A DNA stretch of 64,000 nt, taken from contig NZ_BLTG01000009.1 of the NCBI RefSeq assembly GCF_017312405.1, positions 62,358 through 126,357 of the forward strand. Direction: 5' to 3'. Within the stretch, counting starts at the first letter, position 1; each line of letters starts with the position of its first letter. Positions 43,602 to 54,298 of the stretch are shown here, in pieces. The DNA is from Mycobacterium sp. PO1 (GTDB lineage Bacteria; Actinomycetota; Actinomycetes; Mycobacteriales; Mycobacteriaceae). Below the pieces are notes generated by a model. That model did not search any database. It worked only from the letters and a program-made list of their open reading frames with translations, and had not been told where the DNA came from. Position numbers and translations under genes: made by a program.

Positions 43602-44507
43602 ATGGGACTGCTTGACGGCCGCGTGGTCATCGTGACGGGTGCAGGTGGCGGGATCGGCCGGGCGCACGCGCTGGCTTTCGCCGCCGAAGGCGCCCGCGTG
43701 GTGGTCAACGACATCGGGGTGGGCCTCGACGGATCACCCGCCGGGGGCGGCAGCGCCGCGCAGGGCGTCGTGGACGAAATCGTCGCCGCCGGAGGAGAAG
43801 CGGTCACCAGCGGTGCCAACGTCGCCGACTGGGCGCAGGCCGAGGGGCTGATCCAGACCGCCGTCGAGAACTTCGGTGGGCTGGACATCCTGGTGAACAA
43901 CGCGGGGATCGTGCGGGATCGCATGTTCGCCAACACCAGTGAAGAGGAGTTCGACGCGGTCACCGCGGTGCACCTCAAGGGACACTTCGCCACGATGAAA
44001 CACGCCGGTGCCTACTGGCGGGCGAAGTCCAAGGCCGGGGACACCGTCGACGCGCGCATCATCAACACCAGCTCCGGCGCCGGTCTGCAGGGCAGCGTCG
44101 GGCAGGCCAACTACAGCGCATCCAAGGCCGGCATCGCCGCGTTGACCTTGGTGGCCGCGGCCGAGATGGGCCGCTACGGAGTGACGGTCAATGCGATCGC
44201 CCCGTCGGCGCGTACCCGCATGACCGAAACGGTGTTCGCCGAGATGATGTCCACCCAGGACGCCGAGTTCGATGCGATGGCGCCGGAGAACGTCTCCCCG
44301 CTGGTGGTGTGGCTCGGCAGCGCCGAGGCGCGCGACGTCACCGGCAAGGTGTTCGAGGTCGAGGGCGGCAAGATCCGCGTCGCCGAAGGATGGGCACACG
44401 GTCCCGAGATCGACAAGGGCGCCCGCTGGGATCCGGCCGAACTCGGTCCGGTGGTCAGCGACCTGCTGGCCAAGGCGCGCCCCCCGGTGCCGGTCTACGG
44501 CGCCTGA
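43602..44507 (+). CDS. Short-chain dehydrogenase, Rv3548c-like (beta-hydroxyacyl-CoA type)
   Basis: A 301-residue SDR resembling the (3R)-hydroxyacyl-CoA dehydrogenase part of peroxisomal multifunctional enzymes. The long NVAD/cofactor region VTGAGGGIGRAHALAFAAEG, NNAGIVRDRMFANTSEEEFD, NTSSGAGLQGSVGQANYSASKAG and the C-terminal EGGKIRVAEGWAHGP are typical. ATG 43602 follows AGAAGGAG. Product likely acts on a beta-hydroxyacyl-CoA in steroid breakdown (context). Convergent with the thioredoxin-fold gene. Confidence 0.88.
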   Translation: MGLLDGRVVIVTGAGGGIGRAHALAFAAEGARVVVNDIGVGLDGSPAGGGSAAQGVVDEIVAAGGEAVTSGANVADWAQAEGLIQTAVENFGGLDILVNNAGIVRDRMFANTSEEEFDAVTAVHLKGHFATMKHAGAYWRAKSKAGDTVDARIINTSSGAGLQGSVGQANYSASKAGIAALTLVAAAEMGRYGVTVNAIAPSARTRMTETVFAEMMSTQDAEFDAMAPENVSPLVVWLGSAEARDVTGKVFEVEGGKIRVAEGWAHGPEIDKGARWDPAELGPVVSDLLAKARPPVPVYGA

Positions 44508-44513
44508 GCGGCG

Positions 44514-45257
44514 TCACCTCTTCAGCCGGCGGCTTCCGGCGTGCCAGTCCTCCTGCTTGCCGACCTCGCCGATGTCGACGCCGAGACCCGCCAGCTGCGG
44601 CAACTCGCGCAGCGAGCGTTTCAGTTCGGCGAATCCCGCGAACGAGGCGAGCCCGATCACGTGGTCCCACAGCGTGATCGCGTCGTCCGGATCGGGGAGG
44701 CGGCTGATCACCGGCCCGAAGAACGCCGTGCCCTCCGGCGGCTGGAAATGCAGGATCGGGGTGCCCACGTCGCGTCCGGTGAGAGAAAGAGCTTCGCCGG
44801 TCTCGGCGCGCACCTGCTCGTCGAGGGTGGCATCGTCGAGCGCGCGGACCAGGTCAGCGGGAAGCCCGGCCTCGGCCAGTAGCGGGGCAACGAGCCGCTC
44901 GGCCCCCTGCGCAGCCGCCGTGAGCGGGTCGGCGTCGTGGCGGGTGTCGAAGATGTGCGCGCCGATCGCTTCGTAGAGGCTGCCCACCGCGGCCCGTCCA
45001 TGCTCGGAACGCACCCGCGTCATCATCCGCAGCAACCGCAAACCCGCAGTGTGTCCGGCCTCGTACTCCGGTGGGAAATGACTCGCGTAATCAATGTGCG
45101 CGTTGAGGATTCGCAATGAGACGAATCGCCAATCGACCCGATAGTCCCGCTGCGCGGCCACCATCCGCACCCACTTGCTGGTCATCCATGCGAACGGGCA
45201 CACCGGGTCGAAGTAGAAGTGCAGATCGAACTCACGCTGCTCCGTGGGCGTCGCCAT
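44514..45257 (-). CDS. DsbA/FrnE-type thioredoxin-fold protein, Rv2466c-like, with CPFA active site
   Basis: A 247-residue homologue of the mycothiol-dependent reductase Rv2466c. The fold markers YFDPVCPFAWMTSKWVRM, VSLRILN, the cis-proline loop DVGTPILHF and FFGPVISRLP are conserved. In Rv2466c the motif is CPWC; here it is CPFA, so the resolving cysteine is missing and only a mono-thiol mechanism with mycothiol is possible. ATG 45257. It lies 25 nt downstream of ddn, the other nitro-drug-activating reductase family, in the same direction. Confidence 0.85.
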   Translation of the reverse strand: MATPTEQREFDLHFYFDPVCPFAWMTSKWVRMVAAQRDYRVDWRFVSLRILNAHIDYASHFPPEYEAGHTAGLRLLRMMTRVRSEHGRAAVGSLYEAIGAHIFDTRHDADPLTAAAQGAERLVAPLLAEAGLPADLVRALDDATLDEQVRAETGEALSLTGRDVGTPILHFQPPEGTAFFGPVISRLPDPDDAITLWDHVIGLASFAGFAELKRSLRELPQLAGLGVDIGEVGKQEDWHAGSRRLKR

Positions 45258-45282
45258 GACGCCAGTCTAGGTGCGCGCGTTC

Positions 45283-46159
<877 letters not shown>

Positions 46160-46161
46160 GC

Positions 46162-47334
<1,173 letters not shown>

Positions 47335-47335
47335 C

Positions 47336-47349
47336 TAGAACACGTTTCA
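47336..47349. promoter_or_regulatory. KstR box upstream of fadA5
   Basis: TAGAACACGTTTCA fits the KstR operator TnnAACnnGTTnnA exactly. It ends 10 nt upstream of the fadA5 ATG, where it would overlap the promoter. Confidence 0.85.
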
Positions 47350-47414
47350 TTACTCTGACAAGCGACGATGCACGCACGCCTTTGATCTGCGGTGGAGGCA
47401 TGTTTTACTGGCAC

Positions 47415-47428
47415 TAGAACACGTTGCA
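47415..47428. promoter_or_regulatory. KstR box upstream of cyp125
   Basis: TAGAACACGTTGCA fits TnnAACnnGTTnnA exactly and lies 20 nt before the cyp125 start. Together with the box at 47336 the divergent region carries one operator per gene. Confidence 0.85.
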
Positions 47429-47447
47429 ACTACAGGAGTGCGCACGT

Positions 47448-48707
47448 ATGCCAGGACCGTCCTCATGCCCGATCGCGTCGGACTTCGACTTCCTCGATCC
47501 GGACGTCAACCTCAAAGCCCTGCCCATCGCCGAACTCGCCGAGCTGCGCAAGTCCGAGCCCATCCACTGGGTTGACGTGCCCGGTGGCACGGGTGGCTTC
47601 GGAGACAAAGGCTACTGGCTGGTCACCAAGCACGCCGACGTCAAGGAGGTGTCCAAGCGCAGCGACATCTTCGGCAGTTCACCCGACGGCGCCATCCCGG
47701 TGTGGCCGCAGGAGATGACCCGCGACGCGATCGACCTGCAGAAGAACGTGTTGCTGAACATGGACGCGCCGCAGCACACGCGGCTGCGCAAGATCATCTC
47801 GCGTGGTTTCACCCCACGCGCCATCGGCCGCCTGAAGGATGAGCTCAACGAACGGGCTCAGAACATCGCCCGCGAGGCTGTGGCCGCGGGCACGGGCGAC
47901 TTCGTCGAGCGGGTTTCCTGCGAGCTGCCGCTGCAGGCCATCGCCGAACTGCTCGGCGTCCCGCAGGATGACCGCGACAAGCTCTTCCGCTGGTCCAACG
48001 AGATGACCGGCGGCGAGGACCCGGAGTACGCCGACATCGACCCGGCCATGTCGTCCTTCGAGTTGATCACCTACGCGATGAAGATGGCCGAGGAGCGGAG
48101 CAAGAATCCGACCGAGGACATCGTCACGAAGCTGATCGAGGCCGACATCGATGGCGAGAAGCTCTCCGACGACGAGTTCGGATTCTTCGTCATCATGCTG
48201 GCAGTGGCCGGCAACGAGACGACCCGCAACTCGATCACCCACGGCATGGTCGCGCTGGCGAACAACCCGCAGCAGTGGGAGCTGTACAAGAAGGACCGTC
48301 CGGAGACCACCGCCGACGAGATCATCCGCTGGGCCACCCCGGTATCGGCGTTCCAGCGCACCGCGCTGGAGGACACCGAGTTGTCGGGTGTGCAGATCAA
48401 GAAGGGGGAGCGGGTGGTGATGTCCTACCGCTCGGCCAACTTCGACGAAGAGGTCTTCGACGATCCGCACACGTTCAACATCCTGCGCGACCCGAATCCG
48501 CACGTCGGATTCGGCGGCACCGGAGCCCACTACTGCATCGGCGCGAACCTGGCCCGGATGACGATCAACCTGATCTTCAACGCCGTCGCCGACCACATGC
48601 CTGATCTGAAGCCGATCGGCGAGCCCGAGCGGCTACGGTCGGGGTGGCTCAACGGCATCAAGCACTGGCAGGTGGACTTCACCGGCACATGTCCGGTCAC
48701 CAGCTGA
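47448..48707 (+). CDS. cyp125: Steroid C26/C27-monooxygenase CYP125
   Basis: A 419-residue cytochrome P450 that oxidises the terminal methyl of the cholesterol side chain to start its degradation. The oxygen-binding I-helix reads VAGNETTRN, the ExxR region is in the K-helix, and the haem ligand is Cys363 in FGGTGAHYCIG. ATG 47448 (MPGPSSCPIASDFDFLDPDV) follows CAGGAG by 9 nt; the ATG at 47424 would lie inside the KstR box region. It heads the plus-strand operon cyp125-fadE28-fadE29-chsH2-chsH1-ltp2. Confidence 0.95.
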   Translation: MPGPSSCPIASDFDFLDPDVNLKALPIAELAELRKSEPIHWVDVPGGTGGFGDKGYWLVTKHADVKEVSKRSDIFGSSPDGAIPVWPQEMTRDAIDLQKNVLLNMDAPQHTRLRKIISRGFTPRAIGRLKDELNERAQNIAREAVAAGTGDFVERVSCELPLQAIAELLGVPQDDRDKLFRWSNEMTGGEDPEYADIDPAMSSFELITYAMKMAEERSKNPTEDIVTKLIEADIDGEKLSDDEFGFFVIMLAVAGNETTRNSITHGMVALANNPQQWELYKKDRPETTADEIIRWATPVSAFQRTALEDTELSGVQIKKGERVVMSYRSANFDEEVFDDPHTFNILRDPNPHVGFGGTGAHYCIGANLARMTINLIFNAVADHMPDLKPIGEPERLRSGWLNGIKHWQVDFTGTCPVTS

Positions 48708-48746
48708 CGAGGTAACTGACCTTTCCCGGGATCAAGGAGGATTCGG

Positions 48747-49748
48747 GTGGACTTCAGTCCAGACGAAGGGCAGCAGGCGGTCGCCGACGTGGTGACGTCG
48801 GTGCTCGGTCGCGACAACAGCTGGGACGCGCTGGTCAGCGGTGGGGTCACCGCACTGGCCGTCCCGGAACGCCTGGGTGGTGACGGCGTCGGTCTGGCCG
48901 AGATCACGGCGGCGCTGACCGAGATCGGCAGACACGGCACCGTCAGCCCGGCGTTGATGACGCTGGGTGCGACAGCGGTGCTGCTGGATCTCGCCGACGA
49001 CGCCCAGCAGGACCGCTATCTGGCCGGCGTGGGCAAGGGGGCGGTGTTATCGCTGGCGCTGAGTGAACCCGGGCGCGCCCTGCCCGAGCACCCTGGTGTC
49101 GCGCTGGCTGACGGCAAGCTCACCGGCACCAAGGTCGCGGTCGGGTATGCGCAGCAGGCGGAGTGGCTGCTCGTCACCACCGACAGCGGCGTCGTGGTCG
49201 TCCCCGCCGGAGCGGACGGCGTCACCGCCGCGAAGACGCCGGCGTCCAACGGCGCCGACGAGTACGTGGTCACCTTCGACGGCGTCGCCGTCGACGGAGC
49301 CGATGTCCTCGCCGGCGCGTCGGTGACGCGGGTCAACCAGCTCGTGCTCGCCGTCACCGGAGCGCTTGCGGCCGGTCTGGTCGCCGGCGCGTTGCGGCTG
49401 ACGGCCGACTACGTCGCCACCCGTGAGCAGTTCGGCAGGCCGCTGTCGACCTTCCAGACCGTGGCCGCGCAACTCTCCGAGGTGTACATCGCCTCGCGCA
49501 CGATCTCGTTGCTCGCCGACTCGGTGGCATGGCGGCTGTCCGAGGGGCTCGACGCCGACGACGATCTCGCGATCCTCGGGTACTGGCTGACGTCGCAGGC
49601 GCCGCCGGCGATGCGGCTGTGCCACCACCTGCATGGCGGCATGGGAATGGACATCACCTACCCGATGGACCGCTACTACTCCTCCATCAAGGACCTCACC
49701 CGGCTGCTGGGTGGTCCGACGCATCGCCTCGATCTGGTGGGAGCCTGA
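48747..49748 (+). CDS. fadE28: Acyl-CoA dehydrogenase FadE28 (ChsE1)
   Basis: A 333-residue subunit of the heterotetrameric C22 acyl-CoA dehydrogenase that works on the 3-carbon steroid side chain. The N-terminus VDFSPDEGQQAVADVVTSVLG and TREQFGRPLSTFQTVAAQLSEVY plus LHGGMGMDITYPMDRYYS are visible. FadE28-type subunits form half of the active site with FadE29. GTG 48747 follows AAGGAGG; the stop overlaps the fadE29 ATG (TGATG). First gene of the igr operon after cyp125. Confidence 0.92.
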   Translation: MDFSPDEGQQAVADVVTSVLGRDNSWDALVSGGVTALAVPERLGGDGVGLAEITAALTEIGRHGTVSPALMTLGATAVLLDLADDAQQDRYLAGVGKGAVLSLALSEPGRALPEHPGVALADGKLTGTKVAVGYAQQAEWLLVTTDSGVVVVPAGADGVTAAKTPASNGADEYVVTFDGVAVDGADVLAGASVTRVNQLVLAVTGALAAGLVAGALRLTADYVATREQFGRPLSTFQTVAAQLSEVYIASRTISLLADSVAWRLSEGLDADDDLAILGYWLTSQAPPAMRLCHHLHGGMGMDITYPMDRYYSSIKDLTRLLGGPTHRLDLVGA

Positions 49749-50911
49749 TGTACATCGAACTCACCCCTGAACAGCGCCAGCTGCAAGCTGAACTGCGTCA
49801 GTACTTTTCGACGCTCATCACGCCCGACGAAGCCGCGGCGATGGAATCCGACCGCCACAACGAGGCCTACCGCACGGTCATCAAGCGGATGGGTTCCGAC
49901 GGCAAGCTGGGCGTCGGCTGGCCCAAGGAGTACGGCGGGCTGGGCTTCGGCCCGGTCGAGCAGCAGATCTTCGTCAACGAGGCCAACCGCGCCGACGTGC
50001 CGCTGCCTCTGGTCACACTGCAGACCGTGGGACCCACGCTGCAGGTGTACGGCACCGACGAGCAGAAGAAGAAGTTCCTCCCCGGGATCCTCTCCGGCGA
50101 CATCCATTTCGCGATCGGATACTCCGAGCCGGAGGCCGGCACCGACTTGGCCTCGCTGCGCACCACAGCCGTTCGTCACGGTGACGAGTTCATCGTCAAC
50201 GGGCAGAAGATGTGGACCACGGGCGCCCACGACGCCGACTACATCTGGCTGGCGTGCCGCACCGACCCGGATGCGCCGAAACACAAGGGCATCTCGATCC
50301 TCATCGTCGACACCAAGGATCCGGGTTATTCCTGGACGCCGATCATCCTGTCGGACGGGGCGCACCACACCAACGCCTCCTACTACAACGACGTGCGGGT
50401 GCCCGCCGACATGCTGGTCGGTGAGGAGAACGGCGGCTGGAAGCTGATCACCACCCAGCTCAACCATGAGCGGGTCGGACTGGGGCCGGCCGGACGCATC
50501 GCCGGCATCTACGACCAGGTGCACACGTGGGCCTCGAAGCCAGGTTCTGATGGGGTGACCCCGATCGACCAGCCCGCGGTGCAACGCCTGCTGGCGCAGA
50601 TCAAGGCGATCTGGCGGGTCAACGAACTGCTGAACTGGCAGGTGGCCGCCTCCGGAGAGACCATCGCCGTGGCCGACGCCGCGGCCACCAAAGTCTTTTC
50701 CACCGAACGGATCCAGGAAGTGGGCCGGCTCGCCGAGGAGATCGTCGGAGGTTACGGGAACCCGGCCGACACCGAGACCGCCGAACTGCTCGACTGGCTG
50801 GACAAGATGACCAAACGCAATCTGGTCATCACCTTCGGTGGCGGCGTCAACGAAGTGATGCGGGAGATGATCTCCGCCTCGGGCCTGAAGGTGCCGAGGG
50901 TGATCCGGTGA
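49748..50911 (+). CDS. fadE29: Acyl-CoA dehydrogenase FadE29 (ChsE2)
   Basis: A 387-residue subunit that supplies the catalytic glutamate in the FadE28-FadE29 complex. Seen: FAIGYSEPEAGTDLASLRTT, NGQKMWTTGAHDADYIWLACRT, LNHERVGLGPAGRIAG and the C-terminal EIVGGYGNPADTETAELLDWLDKM. It makes the double bond in 3-oxo-4-pregnene-20-carboxyl-CoA. ATG 49748 overlaps the fadE28 stop, and its stop overlaps the chsH2 GTG. Confidence 0.92.
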   Translation: MYIELTPEQRQLQAELRQYFSTLITPDEAAAMESDRHNEAYRTVIKRMGSDGKLGVGWPKEYGGLGFGPVEQQIFVNEANRADVPLPLVTLQTVGPTLQVYGTDEQKKKFLPGILSGDIHFAIGYSEPEAGTDLASLRTTAVRHGDEFIVNGQKMWTTGAHDADYIWLACRTDPDAPKHKGISILIVDTKDPGYSWTPIILSDGAHHTNASYYNDVRVPADMLVGEENGGWKLITTQLNHERVGLGPAGRIAGIYDQVHTWASKPGSDGVTPIDQPAVQRLLAQIKAIWRVNELLNWQVAASGETIAVADAAATKVFSTERIQEVGRLAEEIVGGYGNPADTETAELLDWLDKMTKRNLVITFGGGVNEVMREMISASGLKVPRVIR

Positions 50912-51882
50912 GCACCGATCTGCAGCAGGGCATCGACGCGATCAAGGCGGACGGTAAGAGCGAGCCGCGTACCGGCCGGGATCCGGTGAACCAGCCGATG
51001 ATCCATCACTGGGTGGACGCCATCGGCGACAAGAATCCGATCTACGTCGACGAGGAGGCTGCCAAGGCGGCTGGGCACGCCGGGATCGTTGCGCCTCCGG
51101 CGATGATCCAGGTGTGGACGATGGGCGGCCTCGGACAGGGCCGCGCTGACGACGACCCGCTTTCGAAGATGATGAACCTGTTCGACGACGCCGGCTATGT
51201 CGGAGTGGTGGCGACCAACTGTGAGCAGACCTACCACCGGTACCTGACCCCGGGTGAGCAACTCACCGTTCACGCCGAGATCACCGATGTGGTGGGACCC
51301 AAGCAGACCGCGCTGGGCGAGGGCTTCTTCATCAACCAGCTCATCACCTGGACAGTGCCCAACGGTTCGACCGACGACGAGACCGTCGCCGAGATGAACT
51401 GGCGCATCATGAAGTTCAAGCCTCGGGCCGACGCGGAGTCGGACGTCCCCGAGGACCTGGACCCGGACAAGCTGATGCGGCCGGCCTCGTCGAAGGACAC
51501 CCAGTTCTTCTGGGACGGCGTCAACGCTCATGAGCTGCGGATCCAGCGACGCCCAGACGGTTCCCTGCAGCATCCGCCGGTGCCCGCGGTCTGGAAGGAC
51601 CACAAAGAAGGGGTGGCGCCGTCCGATTATCTCGTCTCCTCGGGCAACGGCACGGTCTACAGCTATGTGGTGCATCACGCGCCGAAGGTGCCCGGCCGGA
51701 CCCTGCCCTTCGTGATCGCCCTCGTCGAGCTGGACGAGGGTGTGCGGATGCTCGGCGAACTACGTGGCGTCGACCCCAGCGAAGTTCAGATCGGAATGCC
51801 GGTGCGCGCAACGTATATCGATTTCCCCGACAGCGACATCAGCCCCGCGTGGACCCTGTACGCCTGGGAGGCCGCCCGATGA
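50908..51882 (+). CDS. chsH2: Enoyl-CoA hydratase subunit ChsH2 (MaoC-DUF35 fusion)
   Basis: A 324-residue two-domain protein. The N-terminal half is a MaoC-like hot-dog domain (about 1-180; MIHHWVDAIGDKNPIYVDEEAAK, GIVAPPAMIQVW). The C-terminal half is a DUF35 domain (about 190-324; ELRIQRRPDGSLQHPPVP, GNGTVYSYVVHH). With ChsH1 it hydrates the C17-side-chain enoyl-CoA, and the DUF35 half docks Ltp2. GTG 50908 overlaps the fadE29 stop. Confidence 0.93.
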   Translation: MSTDLQQGIDAIKADGKSEPRTGRDPVNQPMIHHWVDAIGDKNPIYVDEEAAKAAGHAGIVAPPAMIQVWTMGGLGQGRADDDPLSKMMNLFDDAGYVGVVATNCEQTYHRYLTPGEQLTVHAEITDVVGPKQTALGEGFFINQLITWTVPNGSTDDETVAEMNWRIMKFKPRADAESDVPEDLDPDKLMRPASSKDTQFFWDGVNAHELRIQRRPDGSLQHPPVPAVWKDHKEGVAPSDYLVSSGNGTVYSYVVHHAPKVPGRTLPFVIALVELDEGVRMLGELRGVDPSEVQIGMPVRATYIDFPDSDISPAWTLYAWEAAR

Positions 51883-52325
51883 CCGCCCCCGGCGCGGCCC
51901 CGGTTCTCGAGGTGGGCGCCACCCTGCCCGAACTCAAGATCTACGGCGACCCGACGTTCATCGTGTCCACGGCCATCGCGACCCGCGACTACCAGGACGT
52001 GCACCACGACCGGGACAAGGCGCAGGCCAAGGGCTCCAAGGACATCTTCGTCAACATCCTGACCGACACCGGTCTGGTGCAGCGTTACCTCACCGACTGG
52101 GCGGGCCCGGCGGCACGGATCACCTCGATCGGGCTGCGCCTGGGGGTGCCGTGGTATGCCTACGACACCATCACGTTCACCGGTGAGGTCACCGCCGTCG
52201 ACGGCGGTGTCGCCACCGTGAAGGTCGTCGGCGCCAACAGCCTCGGCAACCACGTCATCGCCACGGCGACGCTCGATCTCGGTTCTTCGCGCGAGCGCTC
52301 ATCACAAGAACTGGGGGACCGCTGA
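51879..52325 (+). CDS. chsH1: Enoyl-CoA hydratase subunit ChsH1 (MaoC-like)
   Basis: A 148-residue MaoC-like hot-dog subunit that carries the hydratase residues: ATRDYQDVHHDRDKAQAKGSKDIFVNI includes the Asp/His active-site pair. It forms a heterotetramer with the MaoC half of ChsH2. ATG 51879 overlaps the chsH2 stop (ATGA), and the TGA overlaps the ltp2 ATG. Order as in Rv3542c-Rv3541c-Rv3540c. Confidence 0.93.
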   Translation: MTAPGAAPVLEVGATLPELKIYGDPTFIVSTAIATRDYQDVHHDRDKAQAKGSKDIFVNILTDTGLVQRYLTDWAGPAARITSIGLRLGVPWYAYDTITFTGEVTAVDGGVATVKVVGANSLGNHVIATATLDLGSSRERSSQELGDR

Positions 52326-53482
52326 TGCTCTCCGGCAAGGCCGCGATCGCCGGTATCGGCGCGACCGACTTCTCCAAGAACTCCGGCCGCAGCGAGCTTC
52401 GCCTGGCGGCCGAGGCGGTGCTCGACGCGCTCGACGACGCTGGGCTCGCGCCGTCGGACGTCGACGGGCTGGTCACCTTCACCATGGACTCCAACCTGGA
52501 AACCGCGGTGGCGCGGGCCACCGGAATCGGTGATCTGACGTTCTTCAGCCAGATCGGTTACGGCGGTGGTGCGGCGGCGGCCACCGTCCAGCAGGCGGCG
52601 CTGGCCGTGGCCACCGGAGTCGCTGAAGTGGTGGTGGCCTATCGGGCCTTCAACGAGCGCTCGGAACACCGGTTCGGACAGGTGATGACGGGTCTGACCG
52701 TCAACGCCGATTCGCGCGGCGTCGAGTACAGCTGGTCCTACCCGCATGGTCTGAGCACCCCGGCGGCGTCGGTGGCGATGATCGCGCAGCGCTACATGCA
52801 CGAATACGGGGCCACCAGCGCGGATTTCGGTGCAGTGTCGGTCGCCGACCGCAAGCACGCCGCGAACAACCCGAAGGCGCACTTCTACGGCAAGCCGATC
52901 ACCATCGAGGACCACCAGAACTCGCGGTGGATCGCCGAACCACTGCGGCTGCTCGACTGCTGCCAGGAGACCGACGGTGGTGTCGCCATCGTCGTCACCA
53001 CGCCGGAGCGGGCCAAGGACCTCAAACACCGCCCGGTGACCATCGAAGCGGCTGCTCAGGCCGCCGGCGCCGACCAGTTCACCATGTACTCGTACTACCG
53101 CGAGGAGCTCGGCCTGCCCGAGATGGGCCTGGTGGGCCGCCAGCTGTGGGAGCAGAGCGGTCTGTCGCCCAACGACATCCAGACCGCCGTCCTCTACGAC
53201 CACTTCACGCCCTACACGCTGATCCAACTCGAGGAGCTCGGCTTCTGCGGTAAGGGCGAGGCGAAGGACTTCATCGGCGGTGGTGCGATCGAGATCGGCG
53301 GAAGGTTGCCGATCAACACCCACGGCGGGCAGCTCGGTGAGGCCTACATCCACGGCATGAACGGCATCGCCGAAGGGGTCCGTCAGCTGCGAGGCACGTC
53401 GGTCAACCCGGTACCGGACGTGGAGCATGTTCTGGTCACCGCGGGTACCGGGGTGCCCACCTCCGGCCTGATCCTGGGTTGA
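52325..53482 (+). CDS. ltp2: Steroid side-chain retro-aldolase Ltp2
   Basis: A 385-residue thiolase-superfamily (SCP-x-like) protein that cleaves the hydroxylated side-chain CoA ester to androstenedione and propionyl-CoA. It lacks an ordinary thiolase Cys-Cys pair: the first nucleophile position falls in YGGGAAAATVQQ, a known property of lipid-transfer-type aldolases. FNERSEHRFG and YDHFTPYTLIQLEELGFCGKGEAKDF are family segments. It acts with the ChsH2 DUF35 domain. Last gene of the igr operon. Confidence 0.92.
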   Translation: MLSGKAAIAGIGATDFSKNSGRSELRLAAEAVLDALDDAGLAPSDVDGLVTFTMDSNLETAVARATGIGDLTFFSQIGYGGGAAAATVQQAALAVATGVAEVVVAYRAFNERSEHRFGQVMTGLTVNADSRGVEYSWSYPHGLSTPAASVAMIAQRYMHEYGATSADFGAVSVADRKHAANNPKAHFYGKPITIEDHQNSRWIAEPLRLLDCCQETDGGVAIVVTTPERAKDLKHRPVTIEAAAQAAGADQFTMYSYYREELGLPEMGLVGRQLWEQSGLSPNDIQTAVLYDHFTPYTLIQLEELGFCGKGEAKDFIGGGAIEIGGRLPINTHGGQLGEAYIHGMNGIAEGVRQLRGTSVNPVPDVEHVLVTAGTGVPTSGLILG

Positions 53483-53533
53483 GCCGGGGTCGCCACGAAG
53501 GTGTGGCTCACCCGTCTGGACTGTGGGGCCAAC

Positions 53534-53539
53534 TAGGCT
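53534..53539 (+). promoter_or_regulatory. -10 hexamer of a leaderless gene (53547)
   Basis: TAGGCT ends 7 nt before the ATG at 53547, which places the expected transcription start on or next to the start codon. No clear -35 was seen. Confidence 0.35.
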
Positions 53540-53546
53540 TGGCCCG

Positions 53547-54272
53547 ATGAGCTCCGACGAGCCGGCGCCCGACGACGACACCGGGCCGCTACCGGTCGAA
53601 AACAGAGCGCCGCAGACCGGCGGTGCGGGGGAACGCCGGTTCGATGCCCCCTTGTCGGTGAATCCACGGCCGGTGCACAAGGACCGCCGCCCTGTGCTGC
53701 TGGTGGCCGTGGCCACGGTCGCGGTGCTGGCACTCGGTGTGCTCGCGTGGCTGTTCTGGCCGGCGCCGGACCCCGAGGACACGCCGACCGGTTCGATCGC
53801 CTCCGGGACGCCGTTGGGCTCCGGGGTTCCGGAGACGGAGGCGTCCGACGCGGCGGCCGAGCGCCTGCGCGGGATCCTTCCGCGCGGCTACCCCCCAGGT
53901 GCCTGCGAGGAGGTGGCCCCGCGCGACGGCGCCTCGGCGACGGTCAGGTGTCAGAAGAACGACGATCCGGGGGGCCCGCTGTCGGCGACGTACACGCTGG
54001 CCACCGACGAAGAAGCGCTCGAAGTGATGTTCGCCGATGTGGTCGACGCGTTGGCGGTGGTCGACTGCCCGGGCAACATCCAGTCACCGGGTCCGTGGCG
54101 GCGCAACGCGACCCCGCAACAGGTGGCGGGCACCCTGGTGTGCGGCTTCGACGAGAACACCTCAACGGTGGCCTGGACGACCGACTCTCAGCTGCTGATG
54201 AGCGAGATCCAGTCGGGCCCGCAGGGGCCGAACATGGTGCAGCTCTACGCGTGGTGGTCGTCGCACTCCTGA
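53547..54272 (+). CDS. Membrane-anchored protein of unknown function
   Basis: A 241-residue protein not recognised. A proline- and acid-rich cytoplasmic part (about 1-50) is followed by one membrane helix (about 54-73; VLLVAVATVAVLALGVLAWL), then an extracytoplasmic part with a linker ASGTPLGSGVPETEASD, a predicted folded domain (about 100-241) and four cysteines (CEEVAPRDGA, VRCQKND, VVDCPGN, LVCGFDE), which could form two disulfides. The pattern is like secreted mycobacterial serine-protease/kinase accessory domains. It opens a four-gene envelope block that interrupts the steroid genes. Confidence 0.75.
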   Translation: MSSDEPAPDDDTGPLPVENRAPQTGGAGERRFDAPLSVNPRPVHKDRRPVLLVAVATVAVLALGVLAWLFWPAPDPEDTPTGSIASGTPLGSGVPETEASDAAAERLRGILPRGYPPGACEEVAPRDGASATVRCQKNDDPGGPLSATYTLATDEEALEVMFADVVDALAVVDCPGNIQSPGPWRRNATPQQVAGTLVCGFDENTSTVAWTTDSQLLMSEIQSGPQGPNMVQLYAWWSSHS

Positions 54273-54298
54273 CCCGACGGCAGGGCGCGGAGAAACCG

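Noticed and set aside
52160..53782. Minus-strand open frame of 540 codons
   Set aside because: Antisense to ltp2 and chsH1, with repetitive, Arg/Gly/Val-rich translation without motifs.
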